From NCBI RefSeq assembly GCF_900128905.1, contig NZ_FQTV01000010.1, positions 62,001-126,000 on the forward strand: 64,000 nucleotides of DNA. Direction: 5' to 3'. Of this stretch, positions 1-9,162 are shown piece after piece. Origin of the DNA: Bacteroides luti. Lineage in GTDB: Bacteria > Bacteroidota > Bacteroidia > Bacteroidales > Bacteroidaceae. Each line of letters begins with the position of its first letter. Within the stretch, counting starts at the first letter, position 1. The position numbers were made by a program, and so were the translations under genes. Under the pieces are notes generated by a model, which saw nothing but the letters and a program-made list of their open reading frames with translations, was not told where the DNA came from and made no database searches.

Positions 1-416
1 GCCTCTTCACGAAGCAGTGGCTCCGATTGTAGTTTCCTGTCAGCAGGTTTCAGTTCCAGCTCATCATAAATGAATGAATCATCGAAGCCTATATCCTTAG
101 CATCAGTCTTTGTATTAGCGTAATATATCTTATCCAGCCGGGCCCAATAAATTGCTCCAAAGCACATAGGACAAGGTTCGCAGGAAGTATAAATTTCACA
201 ACCACTAAGATTAAAGGTTCCCAATGCCTTTGCTGCAGCACGAATAGCACTAATTTCTGCATGAGCAGTAGGATCACACGTACTTGTAACCCGGTTTACA
301 CCAGTAGCAATGATTTCTCCGTCTTTCACAATAACGGCGCCAAATGGTCCTCCGCCTTTTGCCACATTTTCTATTGAAAGTGCAATGGCCTTTCGCATGA
401 ATTCTTCTTTATTCAT
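1..416 (-). CDS. Guanine deaminase / nucleoside deaminase (3' end cut by window)
   Basis: Cytidine/deoxycytidylate deaminase-fold enzyme that hydrolytically deaminates a purine base, most like the bacterial GuaD-type guanine deaminases. Reading leftwards from the ATG at 416, the protein starts MNKEEFMRKA. It contains the zinc-site signature HAE (about residue 56) followed by PCPMC (about residue 86), the hallmark of this family, and a GGPFGAVIV segment near residue 21. The C-terminus lies outside the window, so the tail that would separate guanine deaminase from tRNA adenosine deaminase cannot be fully judged; the IGFDDSFIYDEL segment favours the guanine-deaminase group. The family is cytoplasmic and serves purine salvage. 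Confidence 0.82.
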   Translation of the reverse strand, partial: MNKEEFMRKAIALSIENVAKGGGPFGAVIVKDGEIIATGVNRVTSTCDPTAHAEISAIRAAAKALGTFNLSGCEIYTSCEPCPMCFGAIYWARLDKIYYANTKTDAKDIGFDDSFIYDELELKPADRKLQSEPLLREE

Positions 417-531
417 AACGCTTGTATTAGTTTATTTTTGTCTGAGGAACTGTAACGAATATGATATAGTCAAACCTAAACCTTATAGAACTAGCTATTC
501 AATATAGAAAGGAATTAAAATACTATTTTGT

Positions 532-1626
532 TCACAGTTTACTTCTATAAAATTTCTTTTTATTGAAATTGAATCCAGCATAAATCCGGATAGTTCCAAA
601 GCTATTGTTCAGATAAAAGTTCTCGGTTCTGTAGTCATAAGTATGCATTACCATTGATGCACCGACAAAATATTTAGAATCATTGTATACAACTCCTGCC
701 CGGGTTATTAAATCGAGATTCATCTCTTTAAGAGTAGGTAGTATTCTGTCACCGGAATCCGTTTTCGATTTTTTGTAGGCTATTGCTGGTGCCAAAGATA
801 TGTTTGCCAGAAAGTTTTTGGCAAATACCCAGTTGTATGTATATCCAAAGCTAAGACTATAGTCCGAATAACTAATTTCTTTAAATTTTAAAGCATCACT
901 TAATTTTGCTACAATGGGAGCCGGTAACTGGTTGTGATCGAATTTTATATTATGCTGAGAATAGGAAAATCCTGCAATAAAAGAACCCGCGCTGCGGCGC
1001 TGATTGCTAGACTGACTGTAAGCTGCAGGATAAGAAAACTTTTTGTTGTTAAAAACCCAATAAGCGTTTAGCCCCTTAATAGCAACAGAAAAGCCATTAA
1101 TATCTGTAGCAATAGCCGGATATTCGTTGTCTTCAAAAATACCACTTGTACTTCTCAACTTGAAATTACTACCACTTTTTCGGTAATAAACATCGCCTCC
1201 AATCATGGGGCTATAAAGACTTAACCCAAATTCTGTTTTTTTATTTGATAGCTTTTTATTTCCAAAAAAATCACTTAAGTCCACAGACCATCCCAGAAAA
1301 ATCCATCTCCACCCAAAGTATGCGCCAAGTTTATAACTCATATTGGGAGATATTGTTAATCGCTGAGGATTCTCTTCTTTGCTTTCAAATATATAATATT
1401 CATACCAGTTACTATTCTCCAACATAAATGCGTAATTGAATTTATTTGGCTCAACATAACTGGTATCAATTTCGTTAATTTTATGTCCAATTGTATTTAC
1501 ATTTTCTTTTGCTCTATCTTTCAGCTCTTTTCCGAACTTATAAAATTCTGTTTTTCCATCCTGAGCCAACAAAATAGATGTTGCGGATAGTAGAAAGCAT
1601 AAGAAGGTAAACGCTAATTTCATCAA
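532..1626 (-). CDS. DUF4421-type outer-membrane protein
   Basis: The 364-residue protein begins with a signal peptide (residues 1 to about 21, ending in LLAQ). The rest is rich in alternating aromatic and polar strands (YEYYIF, FGWRWIFLGWSVDL, FIAGFSYSQHNIKF) and ends in the beta-strand-like segment IRIYAGFNFNKKKFY. This pattern matches the Bacteroidetes DUF4421 family, predicted to be exported beta-rich proteins of unknown function. It sits 21 bp downstream of the oxidoreductase gene on the same strand and may be co-transcribed with it. Two adjacent Met codons are possible starts. The family assignment is by recognition of the sequence style; no biochemical role can be claimed. Confidence 0.6.
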   Translation of the reverse strand: MMKLAFTFLCFLLSATSILLAQDGKTEFYKFGKELKDRAKENVNTIGHKINEIDTSYVEPNKFNYAFMLENSNWYEYYIFESKEENPQRLTISPNMSYKLGAYFGWRWIFLGWSVDLSDFFGNKKLSNKKTEFGLSLYSPMIGGDVYYRKSGSNFKLRSTSGIFEDNEYPAIATDINGFSVAIKGLNAYWVFNNKKFSYPAAYSQSSNQRRSAGSFIAGFSYSQHNIKFDHNQLPAPIVAKLSDALKFKEISYSDYSLSFGYTYNWVFAKNFLANISLAPAIAYKKSKTDSGDRILPTLKEMNLDLITRAGVVYNDSKYFVGASMVMHTYDYRTENFYLNNSFGTIRIYAGFNFNKKKFYRSKL

Positions 1627-1647
1627 TAATAACTTAGTAATTCAGAA

Positions 1648-2622
1648 CTAAATTTTACCAAGGATTTTATCCATAACCCAATTTGTAGGCGTAGCACTGA
1701 TACCATCACAAGCACAGATTGATTTTCCTTGCAAGTGATGAATAACAGATTCAATGAGATTGTACTGAATATGTTCGGGGTTCTCTATTACAAATTCCTC
1801 TCGTCCTTTTTCTGTGTGAAGGGCAATTGGATCAAATGTAAATGTAGAAAAACAAAGCATACCCTTATCGCCAATTACTTCAATTCTGTCTTCTTTGGCA
1901 GAAGAGTGAGCAACAAAGCACCACGAACCTGAACCTACCAGTCCTGAATCGAACTGGAAACAAGCGCTAACTGTATCTTCTGCTTTATATAAACCTGCCC
2001 GATTGCTTTTAAAACCTTCAGCTTCAAGGATACAGCCAAATATATCCTGAAGAATATCCAGCTGATGAGATGCAAGATCGTAGAAATAACCTCCGCCTGC
2101 AATATCCGGTTGAACTCTCCATGGTAGATTTTCTTTATTGTAGTCCAGGTCGTATGGAGGCTGAGCGAAACGTATTTGTACATTAATTACGTTTCCAATA
2201 GTTCCTTCCTGAATCAATTCTTTGACCTTTATAAAATAGGGCAGGTAACGTCTATAGTAGGCAACAAAGCATGGAACACCTGTTTCCTGGGAAATTCTGT
2301 TTATACGAGTACATTCCTCATAACTGCTGGCCATTGGTTTTTCTATATAAACCGGCTTACCTGCTTTCATGGCCATAATGGCATAAGTAGCATGTGAAGA
2401 GGGTGGGGTAGCTATGTAAACAGCATCAACTTCCGGATCCTCAATTAGTTCCATCGCATCAGTATACCATTTATTAATGCCTCTTTTCTCAGCGTAGTTT
2501 CTTGCTTTTTCTTCGTCGCGGCTCATTACAGCAACAACAGTAGAACCTTCAATTTTCTTAAAAGCAGGTCCACTTTTCTTTTCTGTTACGTTTCCACAAC
2601 CAATAAATCCCCATTTAATCAT
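1648..2622 (-). CDS. Gfo/Idh/MocA family NAD(P)-dependent oxidoreductase
   Basis: Cytoplasmic sugar- or polyol-type dehydrogenase of 324 residues, the usual length for the family. The N-terminus carries the Rossmann dinucleotide motif GFIGCGNV (residues 5-12). The EKP motif, whose lysine is typical of the active site, is near residue 94 (YIEKPM). The C-terminal alpha/beta domain includes the stretch GGYFYDLASHQLDIL, which contains the conserved Asp/His region of the family. Its substrate cannot be deduced. The gene is divergent from the membrane protein at 2746 and shares a promoter region with it. A purine-rich GAGG lies shortly before the ATG. Confidence 0.85.
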   Translation of the reverse strand: MIKWGFIGCGNVTEKKSGPAFKKIEGSTVVAVMSRDEEKARNYAEKRGINKWYTDAMELIEDPEVDAVYIATPPSSHATYAIMAMKAGKPVYIEKPMASSYEECTRINRISQETGVPCFVAYYRRYLPYFIKVKELIQEGTIGNVINVQIRFAQPPYDLDYNKENLPWRVQPDIAGGGYFYDLASHQLDILQDIFGCILEAEGFKSNRAGLYKAEDTVSACFQFDSGLVGSGSWCFVAHSSAKEDRIEVIGDKGMLCFSTFTFDPIALHTEKGREEFVIENPEHIQYNLIESVIHHLQGKSICACDGISATPTNWVMDKILGKI

Positions 2623-2672
2623 ATTCGTTAATCCTCTTTATTTATCTTATAACAAAATTTACAGTTAATCGA

Positions 2673-2703
2673 ATTGCAAATATATTGTTTTTAATTACTT
2701 TTG
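2673..2703 (+). promoter_or_regulatory. Bacteroidetes-type promoter for the 2746 gene, overlapping a minus-strand -7 box
   Basis: On the plus strand a -33-like ATTG (2673-2676) is followed after exactly 19 bp by TACTTTTG (2696-2703), a full match to the TAnnTTTG -7 consensus. On the minus strand TATATTTG (2677-2684) is a -7 match pointing to the oxidoreductase gene starting at 2622, although no clear -33 element is seen for it. The two promoters overlap face to face, so their use may be mutually exclusive. Confidence 0.6.
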
Positions 2704-2745
2704 TCATAACAAAATATGAATAAACTGATAAAAAACACTCTATAA

Positions 2746-3651
2746 ATGGAAAAACAAACATCAAAAATAGTATTTTATAAATCACGCAGCTTGGCAGGAC
2801 GTTTCTCTGCTGCATTCGATTTTATAGAAAATAATTTTAAAGTTTTGGCTAAGTTCAGCTCTTTTATAATTTTGCCTGTTGCAGTACTTCTCTCATTGTT
2901 TTTTATTGTATACAATAATTTGGCAGCGCAGATTGTTCAAGGCAATATTGCAGCTTCGGGATTAACCCAATATATAGCTTTAGTATCTGCATTAGTATTG
3001 GTCTGTATAATTGGAGATATTCTTTTTAAAGGAACAGTTTTTGCATTGGTAAAAGAATATTCATTGAGAGAGTCTATTGCACGCTTGTCATTCAAAGAAA
3101 TGAAAAATAAGCTGGTTGCTAATATCAAACGCTTTTTAATTATCAGTTTGGTTTTGGCATTACTCTTTATTGTCTACATGGCTTTATTAGCAGGCTTGGT
3201 ATTCCTTTCTCCATGGACGTTAGTACTTACTTTCCCATTCTTACTTTTCATAACTATACCTTTCACTTACGCACAGGAAATTTATATGTTTGAGGATATA
3301 AAAGCAATGGCTGCAGTGAAGAAAGGCTTTAAATTAGGTGTTCCCAATTGGGCCGGAACATTTTTCCTTTTAATTCTGGCAGAAATATTTGCTTTAATTA
3401 TTCAAGGTATAGCATTCACCCCATGGGGAGTTGGTTCTTTTGTTCAGTCTTTATCCTTCAGTTCAATTCTTGATGGAAATACCTCAACTTTACCTGCTTA
3501 TTTCAGTATCTTAATGTTTGTGTTGAGTGTGATAGGTTACTTTGTTTCTTATCTGGCACAGCTGCTTCCATCAATATCAATGATGTTCCAGTATTTTAGT
3601 GCAACTCAGAAACAGGTAGAGAAAGATTTGGAAATAAATCAACCTTTATAA
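2746..3651 (+). CDS. Multi-pass inner-membrane protein of unknown function
   Basis: A 301-residue protein with no signal peptide. Long hydrophobic segments lie at about residues 38-58, 70-95, 125-170, 200-225 and 240-275, predicting five to seven membrane helices. The layout resembles Bacteroidetes proteins annotated only as hypothetical or DUF4013-like membrane proteins; no catalytic motif is visible. Its 3' end overlaps the 3' end of the convergent gene at 3639 by 13 bp, so no terminator separates the two. It has its own TACTTTTG promoter about 43 bp upstream. Confidence 0.65.
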   Translation: MEKQTSKIVFYKSRSLAGRFSAAFDFIENNFKVLAKFSSFIILPVAVLLSLFFIVYNNLAAQIVQGNIAASGLTQYIALVSALVLVCIIGDILFKGTVFALVKEYSLRESIARLSFKEMKNKLVANIKRFLIISLVLALLFIVYMALLAGLVFLSPWTLVLTFPFLLFITIPFTYAQEIYMFEDIKAMAAVKKGFKLGVPNWAGTFFLLILAEIFALIIQGIAFTPWGVGSFVQSLSFSSILDGNTSTLPAYFSILMFVLSVIGYFVSYLAQLLPSISMMFQYFSATQKQVEKDLEINQPL

Positions 3652-4457
3652 TATTTCTTATATATACGCTTATATTCTTCACTCTTGGTAAACTCTTTAA
3701 GCCAAGAGTTAAGAGTATCTAGCAATACAGGAGAGTGCTTACTTACTCCCCATGAATAGAACTGGGTGAAACTTATATCAGTGTGAATATCTAGTTGTGG
3801 AAATGAATCGATAGATGCCAAGGCTATGCTTTGATCGCATACAGCATAACTAATGTTTCCATGTGCTACCAAAGCCATAAGTTGCTCTGAACCATATTTC
3901 TCCACTTCTTTAATATAAATAGCTTCACCTATTTCATTGCTTAGGTTTTTGATGCGAAGTATAGAAGGGGAACCTTTTTCTACATGCAGAATTTTATGTG
4001 CCAGGTCTAGCTGACTTTTAATAAATGCAGGATTACTTTTTCCGGCCTTTCTTTGAACTAAAACTTGTTTATTAAGAACAATAGGAGTGGTTAGCAGAAT
4101 GGAATCTTTAAGTTCGGTGGTAACCGGAATATTGTAAGCAATAATATCAAATTTGCCATTAGAAAGCCCCTTTAAACGTTTATCAAAACTCATCTCAGGA
4201 GTGATATCCAAACGCAATCCTTTATCTTTAGCAAAAGCATTTATAAGTTCGTATTGAAATCCTGAGATTGTATCTCCGTCTACATAATAGCTCAAAGAGT
4301 TATATTCTGTAACTACCCGAAGAATTTTGGATTTCTTAATTTCGGCATAGTCACGTGGTTTTCCTGTTTCTGATTCTTCTCGCGTAAAGAAAATTGCGAG
4401 AATAATCAATACTATCGCTGGAATTAAATACTTAATATATTTACCTTTTAACTTCAT
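3639..4457 (-). CDS. Membrane-anchored solute-binding protein (SBP_bac_3 type)
   Basis: A 272-residue protein with an N-terminal membrane anchor (about residues 9-24), followed by a periplasmic amino-acid-binding-protein fold: ILRVVTEYNSLSYY and GFQYELINAFAKDKGLRLDI are the classical opening strands, and KFDIIAYNIPVTTELKD the hinge region. It resembles the sensor half of the lytic transglycosylase MltF, but the protein stops after the binding domain, so no transglycosylase is present. No ABC permease or ATPase lies nearby, so it may sense a ligand rather than feed a transporter. It follows the putative porin gene by 4 bp and is probably co-transcribed with it. Confidence 0.75.
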   Translation of the reverse strand: MKLKGKYIKYLIPAIVLIILAIFFTREESETGKPRDYAEIKKSKILRVVTEYNSLSYYVDGDTISGFQYELINAFAKDKGLRLDITPEMSFDKRLKGLSNGKFDIIAYNIPVTTELKDSILLTTPIVLNKQVLVQRKAGKSNPAFIKSQLDLAHKILHVEKGSPSILRIKNLSNEIGEAIYIKEVEKYGSEQLMALVAHGNISYAVCDQSIALASIDSFPQLDIHTDISFTQFYSWGVSKHSPVLLDTLNSWLKEFTKSEEYKRIYKKYYKG

Positions 4458-4461
4458 GTTA

Positions 4462-6549
4462 TTAATCGTAGAAGTTCCATGAAATACCTATTTTAAATAG
4501 GCGAGGGTTGATTGGGTAATGAGGTACATAGAAAGAATTAGATCCGCCGGAACTCTGATTAACATGATAGTACATTACAAAGAATCGTGTACGTTTCAGA
4601 TGCAAATTAGCATATAGGTTTACGACAGGATATCCGCCAATCTTAGTATACTTGTCGGCATTTGTTGCATCTTGTAAATTGAATGTTCCAATAGCAGGAG
4701 TATAATCCGGTGCATAGTATTTGCTGAAGTAACGAACATCAGCTCCCAATTGTAAGCTCAGGACTTTCTTTGCCAGCTTTGTTTCCAGATACAAGTTGTG
4801 GTAAAGAGAAAGTTCAGGTAGTGGTAAAATGCTATTGTTTGACGACTTTTGATAAGTTACTTCATTATCTAAATGGAGAATACCAGCCTGGAAATTTTGT
4901 TTCACACATGCACTTAATATCTGCAAATTTTCGCCTGCCTGTACGGGTATTGCTTTACTGTTGAAGTAAGTATAATTTTTAATGTTTTCTACGCCAATAT
5001 TAATATTGGTTCCTAATCTCTTGAAAGATAATTCTCCTTCTACGTGTGTTTTAAATTCTTTAGAGAAATTAATATTATCCCACCAGAAATGGTTTGAGTG
5101 ATAATGACGCATATAAAAAGATGGCAAAGTATTGCTAATATTTCCGCGGGCAACAAGCGCAACAGTATCTTTCAGTAAACGGAAATTAAGGCGAACATCT
5201 CCTTTTAAACGAAACTGACCGATACTTTCCTTAAGCATTCCCACTTCTCCAATAGCTGAATAATTGATCAGTTTACCTTCTTTTCTCGATAATTCACCTC
5301 CTACATATACTTCATTTTCAGTAAATTTATCTGTAGTTATGGAATCGGCATTCATTAAGTTATACTGGCGAAGTTCGTGAGAAATGAATCCCGTTAATCC
5401 GGCCTGAGCATATTTATTAAATCCTTCCAGAAGTGCTATTCCAAATGTATTTTTAATAGATGTATAACTGGTAGAATCTCTGGATGAAAGGTTACTTCCG
5501 TTTAAATATGTATTTTCGTAATAATCTTTATCTTCTGAGTATGCAACAAATCTTTTGTGAGCTCTTTCATATTTCATAGTATGAATGAAGCTTGTAACCG
5601 GAACAAATTCTATTACCTTTTCTTGTTTTTGTTCCTTGGCTTCACCATTCTCACCTTTTTTGCCGTTTCCTTTTTTTCCCTCTTTTATTTTATCTAATTC
5701 CTTTACCTCTATAATTTTTTCTCTTTTAAATCCTAAATTATAGCGGTGAGTCAGAAATACATAAGAGTCATGGTTCTTATTCCAGGTATCTGTAAAGTTA
5801 ACAGGTATATTTGCAGGTTCATATTGCTTTTTACCTTCACTCATGGCTAATGGATTTGTAATGTAGCGATCATCAGCAATACCACCGTTTTCCTTCATTT
5901 TTATGCTGAAGTTGTTGTATAAAAGATGTGCCTGATATTGATCTCCAATATAACTACCAAAAAGAGCTCCATTAAAATGAGAGGTCGACTGGTCCGTATA
6001 GAATCCACGGCCATATTGATAGTCAATGTTAAATCCAAAAGCTAAACTTTTGTTTACGTTTACCGAGAAATAACTTTTGAAACGCTCTTCGCCATCTACT
6101 TTTGAACCTGATTTGAAATATGTAAGGTTGGTATATGGTAAACGTGAGTTCGCGAATTTAAAATTCTGTGGTTTAACAAAAAAACTAGAATAAGGATCTA
6201 TAAACAAATACTGCGAATTCTCTACCGGACGATCAAAAAAGATTCTGGACATTGATGGTGAACCAAGGTTGCCCAGATAATTGTTATGTCCTGTCATACC
6301 TTCTACAAGGTTTTCATTCTGGAAGTTGTGGTAAATCGTATCGGCAGGAATCATTTGTCTGTTTCCCAAACGTTCATCCACACTCCACATATAGAGTTTT
6401 GGATCAATAGCTGCTGTGCTTACTTGTGAACTGTCTTTTTGTGTCTCGTTATTTTTACGGGATCCCATACGGGGCTCATTCATCTGGGCATGAACGTATG
6501 CCTGAGATAGAGTCATTAAGAGTATGTATATTAATAATATCCTTTTCAT
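4462..6549 (-). CDS. Putative porin, outer-membrane beta barrel
   Basis: A 695-residue exported protein (signal peptide about residues 1-21, ending YVHAQ) of the Bacteroidetes 'putative porin' family. It is dominated by short amphipathic strands rich in Tyr, Phe and Asn, and ends in the outer-membrane-type strand LFKIGISWNFYD with a terminal aromatic. An unusually basic, low-complexity segment (about residues 283-308, KEGKKGNGKKGENG and following) interrupts the barrel strands and is probably an extended loop. It precedes the solute-binding protein gene by 4 bp, an arrangement that suggests a joint envelope role. The start is fixed by the signal peptide; a -7 box ends only 8 bp before it. Confidence 0.75.
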   Translation of the reverse strand: MKRILLIYILLMTLSQAYVHAQMNEPRMGSRKNNETQKDSSQVSTAAIDPKLYMWSVDERLGNRQMIPADTIYHNFQNENLVEGMTGHNNYLGNLGSPSMSRIFFDRPVENSQYLFIDPYSSFFVKPQNFKFANSRLPYTNLTYFKSGSKVDGEERFKSYFSVNVNKSLAFGFNIDYQYGRGFYTDQSTSHFNGALFGSYIGDQYQAHLLYNNFSIKMKENGGIADDRYITNPLAMSEGKKQYEPANIPVNFTDTWNKNHDSYVFLTHRYNLGFKREKIIEVKELDKIKEGKKGNGKKGENGEAKEQKQEKVIEFVPVTSFIHTMKYERAHKRFVAYSEDKDYYENTYLNGSNLSSRDSTSYTSIKNTFGIALLEGFNKYAQAGLTGFISHELRQYNLMNADSITTDKFTENEVYVGGELSRKEGKLINYSAIGEVGMLKESIGQFRLKGDVRLNFRLLKDTVALVARGNISNTLPSFYMRHYHSNHFWWDNINFSKEFKTHVEGELSFKRLGTNINIGVENIKNYTYFNSKAIPVQAGENLQILSACVKQNFQAGILHLDNEVTYQKSSNNSILPLPELSLYHNLYLETKLAKKVLSLQLGADVRYFSKYYAPDYTPAIGTFNLQDATNADKYTKIGGYPVVNLYANLHLKRTRFFVMYYHVNQSSGGSNSFYVPHYPINPRLFKIGISWNFYD

Positions 6550-6557
6550 ATTGGACG

Positions 6558-6565
6558 CAAATATA
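6558..6565 (-). promoter_or_regulatory. -7 promoter element almost touching the porin start codon
   Basis: Minus-strand TATATTTG, a full match to the TAnnTTTG element, ends 8 bp before the ATG of the porin gene. A TTTG lies 17 bp further upstream, slightly closer than the usual 19-21 bp. If used, the transcript would have almost no 5' leader. Confidence 0.5.
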
Positions 6566-6634
6566 CAACAAAAAACAATTCACAAAGATTATTTGTTAAG
6601 CACGTTCTTTTAAATGTCCCTTTTTTTTCTTTTA

Positions 6635-8947
6635 TCAACAGTTTATAGCGATTATTAATTCAGATTTTGGCTTAATGGAATAGTTTTTTCCATACACCTG
6701 AATGCATACATCTGTATCTGCAAGATTGTTTACACTCATTTCTTTATGGCTGACTTTTATAACCAAAAAGTACCCGATGAATTTAACTTTAAATTGATAT
6801 GATTGCCATTTTGGAGGAATAAGCGGTTCGAAAGATGCCTTTCCCCGGTCTAACTTCATACCGGCAAATCCTTCTACTAAAGCCAACCAGCTACCCGGCA
6901 TACTAGTAATGTGGAGTCCTTCTTTTAAATCATTGTTGTAATCATCAAGGTCCAGACGTGTAGCTTTTAAAAATAAATCATAAGCATTATCAACGTCCCC
7001 TATACGAGCAGCCAAAATAGCGTGAACAAAATAAGATAGCGATGATTCGTGAAGTGTTCGCGGTTCGTAAAAGAGGAAATTCTTCTTAATTGCTTCCTTG
7101 TCGAAATAATTTCGGTAGAGGTAAATTCCAAGAAGAACATCGCTTTGCTTAATAAAACAAGAACGCAAAATTCTGTCCCATGACCAGTGCTGACTAATGG
7201 GGCGTTCGGATGGATTAATGTCAGAAACAAGCTTAAGTTCTTTGTCCATATATCCATCTTGTTGCACCAATATCCCTCTCTCTTTGTCTTCAGGGAAGTA
7301 CATGTTCTCAATTATATCCTGCCATCTTTCAGTTTCTTCCAGCTGAAAGCCTGTTTTATCTAAAACCCGTTGATAATCATCCGGATATTTCGTTTTAACT
7401 AACTCCAGATAATAAAGTGTTGATTTAAGATTTTGTATGCAACTGTAGTTGGTATACCAGTTATTATCTACATTGTTTTCGTATTCATTAGGGCCTGTAA
7501 CTCCTAATATCACATATTTCTGTTTAGGTGTAGAGAAGCTCACCCTTTGACTCCAGAATCGGGATATTCCAATAAGAACTTCAAGACCATACTTAGCAAC
7601 GTAATCCGTTTTCCCGGTATAGTTAGTGTATAAATCAATGGTGTATGCAATGATACCATTGCGGTGAATTTCTTCAAAAGTAATTTCCCATTCATTGTGA
7701 CATTCAACTCCATCCATGGTAACCATCGGATAAAGTGCAGCACCGTTTGTGAAACCTAGCTTTTCAGCATTTTCTATAGCTTTGGGTAAATGGTTGTATC
7801 TGTAAAGCAAAAGATTGATTGCCAGATTTTCAAATCCGGCTAACAAATAATAAGGGATACAACATAATTCTGTATTCCATTGAGTGTTTCCTCCATACTT
7901 TTCTCCGGTAAATCCTTTCGATCCAATATTTAAGCTTGGGTTATCGCCTTTGTAGTTTTGGTGGATTTGGAATAGATTGAAACGAATGGCTTGTTGTACT
8001 TCATCGTCTCCTTCAATTTTTACATCAATAATATCCCATATTTTGCTCCATTCTTTCTTTTGTTCATCTAAGAGTGCTGCCCATCCTATACCTTTTGCTT
8101 TCTGAGCTTCGTTAATTGATTCCTCCACAAGTTTTTTTCTATCACAATAGAGTGAAGAAACAATTGACGTATATTTTATTAATGATAAAGTTTCACCTGG
8201 TTTTACATCAGATCCGACACTGAATCCTACCAATTTTTCCTTTTCAATTCTAATCGGTCTGTTTGTTATTTCTTTATTGTTTTTGAATAGCTGATAAGTT
8301 GTGGCACAGCAAGCCTGAGAGTCTTCGCCTTTAGTCTGCGTCCATAGTAAAGCATAATCGTGAGTAGTTTCTGCCAGAATGATATTCCACATTTTTTCAT
8401 TGAAATTAGAACTTTCATGAATTACATCTCCGTTGATGTAGGGGAGAAGTGATACCTTTCCTTCATAATTTACAGAAGTAACACTGTATTTTATCAGGCA
8501 GAGATTTAATAGCGCCATGCTATAAAAGCGCTCAACATGGATTTTTAAAGTGTATCCTTTTGGTGAAGTTACGGTAAAAGTCCTTTCCGATAAGCCTTCT
8601 TTCATTAAAAGCTTACGCTCAAACTCATTTATATCCCATACTTCAAGATTTAGTTCCTCGTCTATAAGTCTAAGGTTAATTCCACTCCAATAGGGAGCAT
8701 TAGGCATACGCGAAAAATAACGTGGATATCCATTTTTCCACCATCCAACACGCGTACGATCCTGGAAATAAATACCTGCAATATACGATCCTTGAAGTGT
8801 GTCGCCTGTATAAGTCTCTTCGAAGTTTCCTCGCTGACCAATTCTTCCGTTTCCAATACTGAAAATACTTTCGGAAGCTCTTTGGTTTTTAATGTGAAAT
8901 TCTTCTTCAATAATATTCCATCCGTCTGTTTTTAGGAATCTTTTCAT
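6635..8947 (-). CDS. Glycoside hydrolase family 65 disaccharide phosphorylase (maltose phosphorylase-like)
   Basis: Cytoplasmic inverting phosphorylase of 770 residues, full length for GH65. It cleaves an alpha-linked glucose disaccharide with phosphate to give beta-glucose 1-phosphate and glucose. The diagnostic block ECHNEWEITFEEIHRNG (about residues 415-431) contains the conserved catalytic-acid region of maltose-type phosphorylases. NGRIGQRGNFEETY near residue 33 and the C-terminal HESSLSYFVHAILAARIGD stretch are also typical. There is no signal peptide. It lies downstream of the sugar transporter and the starch cluster, so maltose is the likely substrate, although trehalose or kojibiose cannot be excluded. 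The beta-phosphoglucomutase gene that often accompanies GH65 is not in this window. Confidence 0.88.
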   Translation of the reverse strand: MKRFLKTDGWNIIEEEFHIKNQRASESIFSIGNGRIGQRGNFEETYTGDTLQGSYIAGIYFQDRTRVGWWKNGYPRYFSRMPNAPYWSGINLRLIDEELNLEVWDINEFERKLLMKEGLSERTFTVTSPKGYTLKIHVERFYSMALLNLCLIKYSVTSVNYEGKVSLLPYINGDVIHESSNFNEKMWNIILAETTHDYALLWTQTKGEDSQACCATTYQLFKNNKEITNRPIRIEKEKLVGFSVGSDVKPGETLSLIKYTSIVSSLYCDRKKLVEESINEAQKAKGIGWAALLDEQKKEWSKIWDIIDVKIEGDDEVQQAIRFNLFQIHQNYKGDNPSLNIGSKGFTGEKYGGNTQWNTELCCIPYYLLAGFENLAINLLLYRYNHLPKAIENAEKLGFTNGAALYPMVTMDGVECHNEWEITFEEIHRNGIIAYTIDLYTNYTGKTDYVAKYGLEVLIGISRFWSQRVSFSTPKQKYVILGVTGPNEYENNVDNNWYTNYSCIQNLKSTLYYLELVKTKYPDDYQRVLDKTGFQLEETERWQDIIENMYFPEDKERGILVQQDGYMDKELKLVSDINPSERPISQHWSWDRILRSCFIKQSDVLLGIYLYRNYFDKEAIKKNFLFYEPRTLHESSLSYFVHAILAARIGDVDNAYDLFLKATRLDLDDYNNDLKEGLHITSMPGSWLALVEGFAGMKLDRGKASFEPLIPPKWQSYQFKVKFIGYFLVIKVSHKEMSVNNLADTDVCIQVYGKNYSIKPKSELIIAINC

Positions 8948-9022
8948 GGTATTTTTAATTCTTGCTCACAATAGTGATGTGTGTTTTATCTTATTTATAG
9001 TTGCTCTTTAAAGAAAAATACT

Positions 9023-9072
9023 ACGGAGAACTTTATATCAGGTACTACTAAGGTACATATAAAGTTCTCCGT
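9023..9072. terminator. Hairpin between the sugar transporter and GH65 genes
   Basis: A perfect 16-bp inverted repeat (9023-9038 and 9057-9072, arm ACGGAGAACTTTATAT) encloses an 18-base loop that contains two GTAC tetramers. On the minus strand it is followed within four bases by TATTTTTCTTT. It could terminate transporter transcripts, or protect or process the transcript between two genes with different expression needs. Confidence 0.6.
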
Positions 9073-9162
9073 GCATTTTATCTTGTAAGCTAATTTGCTG
9101 AAAACTTGCTGCAAGATAATAAAAATAATATTATAAAAACTGCTAAAAACTATTTTTCCGAA

